A stretch of DNA of 19,576 nucleotides from CAYFQH01 sp964345215 (GTDB lineage: Bacteria > Bacillota > Clostridia > Christensenellales > Aristaeellaceae), in assembly GCA_964345215.1 (NCBI GenBank), contig CAYFQH010000035.1:1-19576 (forward strand), read 5' to 3'. Position 1 is the first letter of the stretch, and each line of letters starts with the position of its first letter. Positions 14,680 through 19,576 of the stretch are shown here, one piece after another. A program made the position numbers and the translations under genes. The notes under the pieces are model-generated. The model had not been told where the DNA came from. It made no database searches and saw nothing but the letters and a program-made list of their open reading frames with translations.

Positions 14680-14716
14680 GAAGACTAGATTAGAGTGGAT
14701 ATAAGGGGGAAACAGC

Positions 14717-16144
14717 ATGATAGAGTTTGGAACAGGAGGCTGGCGGGCCATTATTGGGGATGTTTTTACAAAAGAAAATGTTCAGCGCCTGACCTTGGCC
14801 ATTGCCAGAAGAATGCAGGCGGAAGAAGTGGCAACCAAAGGTTTTTGCGTTGGTTACGACAGGCGTTTTTTATCCCGCCAGGCTGCAGAGTGGGCCAGCG
14901 AAGTTATGGCGGCAGAAGGGATACACGTTTACCTAATCAACCGGGAGGCCCCCACACCGCTGATAATGTTTACCGTACAGCAATACAATCTTCCCTACGG
15001 CATGGCCATTACTGCAAGCCATAACCCCGCCTTATATAACGGAGTAAAACTTTTTACCAAGGGAGGGAAGGACGCCAACGAAGTGGTTACCGGCCAGCTT
15101 CAGGCAGCCTGCGCCACCATCGAAAAAGAGGAGATTAAAACCATTGGTTATCAGCATGCCTTGCGCAAAGGCCTGGTTGAAGAAATAAACCCCCAGAATT
15201 TATATATCGACACCATCATCCGGGGCATTAACATGGATGCCATTCGCTCCCGAAACCTCCGTGTAATTTTAGACCCTATGTATGGGGTAAGCAAAACTTC
15301 TTTACAAACCATTTTGCTAACGGCCCGCTGTGATGTAGATGTGATTCATGAGCGGCATGACACCCTTTTTGGCGGCCGGTTGCCCGCCCCTAATGTGGAA
15401 ACTCTCGGGGCTTTAAGGGCTGCGGTTTTAGAAAGCAAAGCCGATATTGGCATTGCCACAGACGGAGATGCTGACCGAATTGGCATTATTGACGATAAGG
15501 GGCAGTTTATCCACCCCAACGAAATTCTAGTGCTTTTGTACTATTATTTGTTGCGTTACAAAGGCTGGAAAGGGCCTGCTGTGCGCAACATTGCCACCAC
15601 CCACATGCTGGATAAGGTGGCTGCCGCCTTTGGGGAAGAGTGCTTTGAAGTACCTGTTGGTTTTAAGCATATCTCTGCCGCTATGGAAGAACATAACGCC
15701 ATTATTGGGGGCGAATCTTCGGGGGGGCTAACCGTGCGGGGCCATATACAGGGGAAGGACGGCATTTATGCTGCCACCCTTTTAGTAGAGATGATGGCCG
15801 TAACAGGTGAAAAACTGAGCAATATTGTAAATAACTTATATAAAACCTTTGGCCAAACGTATATGGCAGAGTTTGACTGGCCCTTTGAGCCGGAAGAAAA
15901 AGAAAAGCTGAACAAATTGCTGATGGTTGATAAGGCGCTGCCCGAATTCCCCATTCAAGTTGACCATGTATCGTATCTGGACGGCTGTAAGGTATACTTT
16001 GAAAACGGTGGCTGGATTATTGCTAGGTTCAGCGGTACAGAACCCCGCATTCGTGTTTTTTGTGAAATGGAAACCCAAAGCCAGGCCCTGGACATAGCCA
16101 AAATCATGGCGGACTTTTTAGGCCTGGATGTGGAACAGGCTTAA
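14717..16144 (+). CDS. Phosphoglucomutase/phosphomannomutase family protein
   Basis: A 475-residue alpha-D-phosphohexomutase interconverting hexose-6-phosphate and hexose-1-phosphate. All four family signatures are visible: active-site phosphoserine Ser101 in TASHNPALYNG, metal loop DGDADRIG (Asp249, Asp251, Asp253), sugar-binding GGESSGG (331-337) and phosphate-binding RFSGTEPRIR (437-446). The N-terminus FGTGGWRA is typical. Sequence does not separate glucose from mannose specificity. The segments do not have the look of GlmM, which is shorter (~450 residues) and uses a different serine loop. The product could feed nucleotide-sugar synthesis for envelope glycans. The gene has its own promoter and a good AAGGGGGA site. 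Confidence 0.9.
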   Translation: MIEFGTGGWRAIIGDVFTKENVQRLTLAIARRMQAEEVATKGFCVGYDRRFLSRQAAEWASEVMAAEGIHVYLINREAPTPLIMFTVQQYNLPYGMAITASHNPALYNGVKLFTKGGKDANEVVTGQLQAACATIEKEEIKTIGYQHALRKGLVEEINPQNLYIDTIIRGINMDAIRSRNLRVILDPMYGVSKTSLQTILLTARCDVDVIHERHDTLFGGRLPAPNVETLGALRAAVLESKADIGIATDGDADRIGIIDDKGQFIHPNEILVLLYYYLLRYKGWKGPAVRNIATTHMLDKVAAAFGEECFEVPVGFKHISAAMEEHNAIIGGESSGGLTVRGHIQGKDGIYAATLLVEMMAVTGEKLSNIVNNLYKTFGQTYMAEFDWPFEPEEKEKLNKLLMVDKALPEFPIQVDHVSYLDGCKVYFENGGWIIARFSGTEPRIRVFCEMETQSQALDIAKIMADFLGLDVEQA

Positions 16145-16147
16145 TAT

Positions 16148-16212
16148 AAAGGCCCAGGGTGTCGATAAAGTCGACACCCTGAAAGGCTCTTGTTAAAACA
16201 AGGGCCTTTTTT
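16148..16212 (+). terminator. Composite terminator after the phosphohexomutase gene
   Basis: A perfect 11-bp hairpin (CAGGGTGTCGA 16155-16165 with TCGACACCCTG 16171-16181) is followed by a second hairpin (AAAGGC..CTTGT against ACAAG..GCCTTT, 16182-16209) ending in six T. AAAGGCCC (16148-16155) can also pair with GGGCCTTT (16202-16209), which would enclose both in a three-way junction. This could affect convergent transcripts from both sides. Confidence 0.8.
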
Positions 16213-16237
16213 GAATGCCTGCATAAAATCTGATTGT

Positions 16238-16789
16238 TTACAAGGTCAAGTCTTTTAACATCAATATTTCATCAAGGAATTTTCCGTTCTTTAGGCGAAT
16301 GGCTTTTGGGTGCTGGCCGTATTGTATAAAACCGCATTTTTCGTATAGGGCCCGGGCCCCTTTGTTGCCTTCAATGTATTCCAGTTCCATCTGGATAATG
16401 CCAATTTCCTTGGCCTTTTGGCAAAGGTGATTAATCATGTGGGTGCCCAGGCCCAAACCCCAGAACTTTTGGTCTACGCTGATGGCCAAACTGGCCCGGT
16501 GGCGGGTTTTAATGAGGGAATTTGCAGAAAAAGAAGCCATAGAAGCAATTTCACCATCAATAAACGCTAAAAGCATCAGTGTTTGGGGGCTGCGGCTAAA
16601 ATGCTCAAATAAGGTTTCCTCCTCCTGCACGGTTATACTTACTTCTTCGGGGTAGCGCAGCAAATAAGGGATTTGGCCGCAAACAGCTTTAAAATAGGCA
16701 AGGCCTTTTGCAGCATCTTCTTTTTGAGGGCTGCGGAGAATACAGGGGGTTTGGTTTTTTAGTATTACCCTTTGCTCGGTAAAGTTCAT
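16238..16789 (-). CDS. GNAT-family N-acetyltransferase
   Basis: A 183-residue single-domain acetyltransferase using acetyl-CoA. The CoA-binding motif A is visible as VDQKFWGLGLGTHMIN (105-120, Q/R-x-x-G-x-G pattern). It is followed by the motif B region NKGARALYEKCGF (142-154), typical of the RimI/RimJ-like and aminoglycoside-type GNATs. The substrate (protein N-terminus, amine or small molecule) cannot be inferred. I start it at ATG 16789, where GGAGGG lies six bases upstream. The frame continues upstream to 16858, but that would place the promoter inside the gene. It converges on the phosphohexomutase and shares its terminator region. Confidence 0.85.
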   Translation of the reverse strand: MNFTEQRVILKNQTPCILRSPQKEDAAKGLAYFKAVCGQIPYLLRYPEEVSITVQEEETLFEHFSRSPQTLMLLAFIDGEIASMASFSANSLIKTRHRASLAISVDQKFWGLGLGTHMINHLCQKAKEIGIIQMELEYIEGNKGARALYEKCGFIQYGQHPKAIRLKNGKFLDEILMLKDLTL

Positions 16790-16813
16790 GGCAATCCCTC
16801 CAGCTTTTTGTTG

Positions 16814-16842
16814 ATTGTAAGGCAGCAGGGGCAGTAAGTCAA
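16814..16842 (-). promoter_or_regulatory. Promoter of the GNAT gene
   Basis: On the minus strand, -35 TTGACT (16842-16837), a 17-bp spacer and -10 TACAAT (16819-16814), about 25 bp before the ATG at 16789. This supports the shorter GNAT start. Confidence 0.65.
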
Positions 16843-16877
16843 CAAGTAAATGTAACAAAATTAAAAAAGGGAAGAAT

Positions 16878-16905
16878 TTGAAGTTACCTTTCGTTTATTT
16901 AGTAA
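16878..16905 (+). promoter_or_regulatory. Weak promoter candidate for the secreted propeller protein
   Basis: -35 TTGAAG (16878-16883) and a TAGTAA -10 (16900-16905) with a 16-bp spacer. The match is modest and the region is AT-rich, but it is the best candidate between the divergent GNAT promoter and the start codon at 16947. Confidence 0.3.
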
Positions 16906-16946
16906 TTACACAAATTTATTTATAACTTTTGGAAAGGAGCAGCAGC

Positions 16947-19229
16947 ATGAAAATAAAAATGACTTTACCCATAACCCTTGTGCTGATTTTGATTACCACC
17001 TTCGTTTTTGCAGCCCCTGGAGATGAAACCCTGTTTAGCCAAGCTCAAACCCAAAGCCTTTTAGGCAAAGAGGCAGTAGTTAAAGATACAGCCTTTGACG
17101 GGCAGCAACTCTACATTCTTTTTCAAACGGGGGTATATGTTCAAACCCCGGGCAGCGGCCAGGAGCCAACCCTCCTTTGCCCCCTTTTTGCCCAAGAGCG
17201 GGAAGGGGATTTAAACTATAACACCTTTGATGAGGCCAAAGGCGCCCTTGGGGAAGAGGCCCGCTGGCTGATGCACCATTTGTTTATTTGGCAGGGCAAT
17301 GTGTATGGGCTGAACCAGTTAACAGGGGAGGCCTTTATGATAAACAAGGAAAGGGGCGAAGTTGATAAAACCCAGCCCCTTCAGTTAAACTGGGTGCCCC
17401 CTGTGGTATCTGAAAGTGATAATGGTAAAATTGCCTATAAAGTGCAAGAAACAGTAGGCAACCAGCTGCTCATCCTTTCAACCACCAGCTACCTTATTGA
17501 ATACCCAAAGGATGAGCTGCTGTCTATCGATTTAGCAACAGGCAGCCAAACAACCTACCCTGTGGACCATGTAAAAAGAGCCTTCGGTTACGATGAAGGG
17601 CAGCTATTATTGGTTATACATGATGAAGAAAATGATTACGACCCTAACACTAACCAGCCCATCAATCCCAAGGTAATGGTTTTTACCCTGGCAGATCAAA
17701 GCCTTGCACCCTTTGGGGAGCTGTTAGCGCCCTACAATTGCGGCGTAGCCTATAACCCGGGAGAAAAAGCCGTATACTACACCAGCAGTAACAAAATATA
17801 TAAAACAGGCCAGGGCCAGCAGGAAGAAATGGGCTACATCAATATCCAGCAGGGGGATTTGCGGGGCAGGGGCTGGGTAACAGATGGGCAGTATTACATC
17901 GGGGAAGATTTACAGGGCCTTGTGGTTAAAAACATTGACCCCCAGCAGCAAACAGGCCAAAACTTGCGCATTTATGGGGGAAGGGAGCCCAGCCCTTCCT
18001 TTATGGCTAAATACCCCGATGTTCCGGTGGTGATGACCGGCAGGGAGGAAGAGAAATATTTAACCTGGGATGAATTGGCCAGGGCCATACAAACAGGCGC
18101 AGCCATGTCGGATGTTTATACTATTTTTAGTAATGTGATGGAGTTTAGGCCTGTTATGAAAAAAGAATATGCTTACCCTTTAGCACAAAACGATACCATT
18201 ATGCAGCAAATTCATGCCATGTACCCTTATATGCAAAAAGCATTAACCCATGAAGGGGTGGCCTTTGGCATACCACTAGAACCGCGAGCCATAATTATGT
18301 TTGGTTTTCACCCGCAAAACTGGGGCGAATCAGGCCTGCCGCCGGAAGAAATGCCCACGACCTATGAGGAATTTATGAATTTTTACCAGCGCTGGCAGCA
18401 GGGGCTGCAGCACCAATACCCTGACTATGCTTTTTTTGAAGGCCCCTGTACCCAAAATGATTTAATATGGCGCATTGTGGAGGACTATATATCCTACTGC
18501 CAGCGGGAGGGGAGCGGGATCAATTTTGATACCCCCTTGTTCAGGCGCTTGCTTGAACGGGTGTGGGAGCTGGACATGCCCAGAGACCTGGATGAGTTTG
18601 ACCGGATGGGTATTATGGATACAATACGAGATAAAAAACCCCTGTTTTTATGGCACGGTAACAACAGGGATGGGCACAGTAAGCCCCTTATTTTGGCCTT
18701 GGAAGAAGGAAAAATTCCTACAGTACGGGTTGTTATGGATATTGTCTTTGTGAATCCCCTAAGCGAAAACAAACAGATGGCCATGGCCTATTTAGAAGAG
18801 ATGATGAGCACCTACTCCCCTAAGGAACAGCTGTATTTTTATCCAAGTGCAAATCATCCCGTAAAAAGTGATGAGGCAAATGAAGGGCTAACAGCACTGG
18901 AAGAAGAACTTTTAAGGCTTGAACAGCTGCTAAATACGGCGGAAGAAGCGGAAAAGGCCCCTTTAAACGAGCAAATGCAAATTTTAACCCGGCAAATTAC
19001 AGAGCAAGCAGGGGAAGGCTACTGGGAAATGAGCCCAGATGATGTAAAAGAGTTCGAATGGCTGCTGCCCACCCTGTATATATCGGAGAAAAATGTTACC
19101 TACACTCCGAAAGAGGATGACAATATTAATAGGCTGGTTGATGATTATATTAACAACGCCATTTCTTTGGATCAGCTGATTCAAGAAGCCGACAGGCGCA
19201 TTGAAATGATGGAACTGGAAAGCCAGTAA
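16947..19229 (+). CDS. Secreted protein with N-terminal propeller-like region and C-terminal solute-binding-like domain
   Basis: A 760-residue exported protein. Residues 1-22 are a signal peptide with probable cleavage at FVFA/APGD. There is no lipobox cysteine, unlike most Firmicute solute-binding proteins. Residues ~30-335 contain repeated short beta-rich blades (FDGQQLYIL, WQGNVYGLN, YNPGEKAVYYTS, TDGQYYIGED), suggesting a beta-propeller. From ~345 the order of segments resembles an extracellular sugar-binding protein: YLTWDELARAIQTG, SDVYTI, YPYMQKALTHEGVAFGIPL, and a C-terminal helix (DRRIEMMELES) typical of that family. A Glu/Leu-rich, possibly coiled-coil stretch lies near 650-690. ATG 16947 follows GGAAAGGAG by seven bases; an in-frame TTG at 16929 is unlikely. 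No ABC permease or ATPase gene is nearby. The domain calls are by pattern, not search. Confidence 0.7.
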   Translation: MKIKMTLPITLVLILITTFVFAAPGDETLFSQAQTQSLLGKEAVVKDTAFDGQQLYILFQTGVYVQTPGSGQEPTLLCPLFAQEREGDLNYNTFDEAKGALGEEARWLMHHLFIWQGNVYGLNQLTGEAFMINKERGEVDKTQPLQLNWVPPVVSESDNGKIAYKVQETVGNQLLILSTTSYLIEYPKDELLSIDLATGSQTTYPVDHVKRAFGYDEGQLLLVIHDEENDYDPNTNQPINPKVMVFTLADQSLAPFGELLAPYNCGVAYNPGEKAVYYTSSNKIYKTGQGQQEEMGYINIQQGDLRGRGWVTDGQYYIGEDLQGLVVKNIDPQQQTGQNLRIYGGREPSPSFMAKYPDVPVVMTGREEEKYLTWDELARAIQTGAAMSDVYTIFSNVMEFRPVMKKEYAYPLAQNDTIMQQIHAMYPYMQKALTHEGVAFGIPLEPRAIIMFGFHPQNWGESGLPPEEMPTTYEEFMNFYQRWQQGLQHQYPDYAFFEGPCTQNDLIWRIVEDYISYCQREGSGINFDTPLFRRLLERVWELDMPRDLDEFDRMGIMDTIRDKKPLFLWHGNNRDGHSKPLILALEEGKIPTVRVVMDIVFVNPLSENKQMAMAYLEEMMSTYSPKEQLYFYPSANHPVKSDEANEGLTALEEELLRLEQLLNTAEEAEKAPLNEQMQILTRQITEQAGEGYWEMSPDDVKEFEWLLPTLYISEKNVTYTPKEDDNINRLVDDYINNAISLDQLIQEADRRIEMMELESQ

Positions 19230-19260
19230 CCGGGTTTTTTAGGCAAAAGGCTGAAAAGAG

Positions 19261-19288
19261 TTGACAAAACTTTAAAAGTTGATAGAAT
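19261..19288 (+). promoter_or_regulatory. Promoter upstream of the MATE gene
   Basis: A perfect -35 TTGACA (19261-19266), a 16-bp spacer and -10 TAGAAT (19283-19288), a strong sigma-A-type match. Transcription would start near 19295, giving a leader of about 120 bases that contains the terminator at 19332-19362. Confidence 0.65.
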
Positions 19289-19331
19289 GAATAGGAATAA
19301 AATCTCCCGCCGGGGATAAACATTGTGATAT

Positions 19332-19362
19332 AGGCCTGTGTTTCACAACACGGGCCTTTTTT
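19332..19362 (+). terminator. Terminator in the MATE leader, possible attenuator
   Basis: An 11-bp stem (AGGCCTGTGTT 19332-19342 with AACACGGGCCT 19347-19357, one G-T wobble) with a TCAC loop and a six-T tract. It could simply end the upstream gene's transcript. Because a strong promoter lies between that gene and the hairpin, it may instead attenuate the MATE transcript. Confidence 0.75.
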
Positions 19363-19416
19363 ATATGTTTGTCCGGCCATTGGAAAAAGTAAAAAAGGAA
19401 AGGACAGGTGTTTAAC

Positions 19417-19576
19417 ATGAACAAGGTAGCCATCCGTAAAGAAATCATCAAATATGCCGGCCCTGGAATTTTGGGCCTGGTCGCCAATTCCCTGTACATT
19501 GTGGTAGACGGGGTATTTGTGGCTAAAATGCTGGGGGCCAACTCCCTGGCAGCGGTAACCGCCGTGGTGCCGGTGG
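19417..19576 (+). CDS. MATE-family efflux transporter, 5' part only
   Basis: An open frame from ATG 19417 to the window edge, 53 complete codons. The protein begins MNKVAIRKEIIKYAGPGILG and continues through a first hydrophobic helix (SLYIVVDGVFVAKMLG) to LAAVTAVVPV, the usual start of MATE (multidrug and toxin extrusion) transporters. The NSLYIVVDGVFVAKMLGA segment is characteristic of the first helix and loop of the family. Members export cationic compounds using Na+ or H+ gradients. The site AAAGGAAAGGA lies about 12 bases upstream, slightly far. The rest of the gene lies outside the window, so specificity and integrity cannot be judged. Confidence 0.8.
   Translation, partial: MNKVAIRKEIIKYAGPGILGLVANSLYIVVDGVFVAKMLGANSLAAVTAVVPV

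Noticed and set aside
16790..16858. Longer GNAT start at 16858
   Set aside because: A good minus-strand promoter (16842-16814) would lie inside it, and GGAGGG is correctly spaced for ATG 16789.

Overview
The window looks like chromosomal DNA from a low-to-mid GC Firmicute of the class Clostridia. Supporting signs are strong AGGAGG-type ribosome binding sites, several TTG/GTG starts, an IscR-IscS-IscU operon, a long form of HflX, VanY-type M15 peptidases and a UPF0340/YwlG protein. I cannot name a genus. No phage, transposon, CRISPR array, tRNA or rRNA was seen. All genes look intact except the last, which is cut by the window edge.

Layout. (1) 1-2915, plus strand: an S51 (PepE-like) peptidase with its own promoter and terminator, then an iron-sulfur operon of an IscR-type Rrf2 regulator, an IscS/NifS cysteine desulfurase and an IscU/NifU scaffold. 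The operon ends in a long hairpin terminator that abuts the next gene. (2) 3030-4793, plus: a 587-residue HflX GTPase. Its ~165-residue N-terminal extension carries a complete JAMM metalloprotease signature (H93-T-H95-x7-S103-x2-D106, candidate Glu50). (3) 5073-8803, plus: a promoter overlapped by a 25-bp inverted repeat drives three tandem M15 carboxypeptidases, a SpoU/TrmH rRNA/tRNA methyltransferase and a UPF0340 protein. (4) 13654 back to 8826, minus: a compact surface-glycan operon of an initiating sugar-phosphate transferase, a split transketolase pair, a LicD phosphotransferase and a Wzx-like flippase. (5) 13711-16212: deoC (minus) divergent from a phosphoglucomutase/phosphomannomutase (plus). 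(6) 16238-19576: a GNAT acetyltransferase (minus), then on the plus strand a 760-residue secreted protein joining a probable beta-propeller to a solute-binding-protein-like domain, and the start of a MATE transporter behind a possible attenuator.

How the genes work together. IscS delivers sulfur to IscU, and IscR probably senses cluster status through Cys91/98/104 and represses its own promoter. The M15 peptidases are expected to trim peptidoglycan stem peptides outside the membrane. The glycan operon has enzymes to start a lipid-linked sugar, make or remodel a ketose, add a phospho-substituent and flip the product. It has no conventional glycosyltransferase or polymerase, so it may build a very small glycan or depend on genes elsewhere. 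The phosphohexomutase could supply hexose-1-phosphate for this or other envelope pathways.

The best candidate for something undescribed is the JAMM-like domain fused to the ribosome-associated GTPase HflX. Next come the minimal glycan cassette and the non-lipidated propeller/solute-binding fusion.
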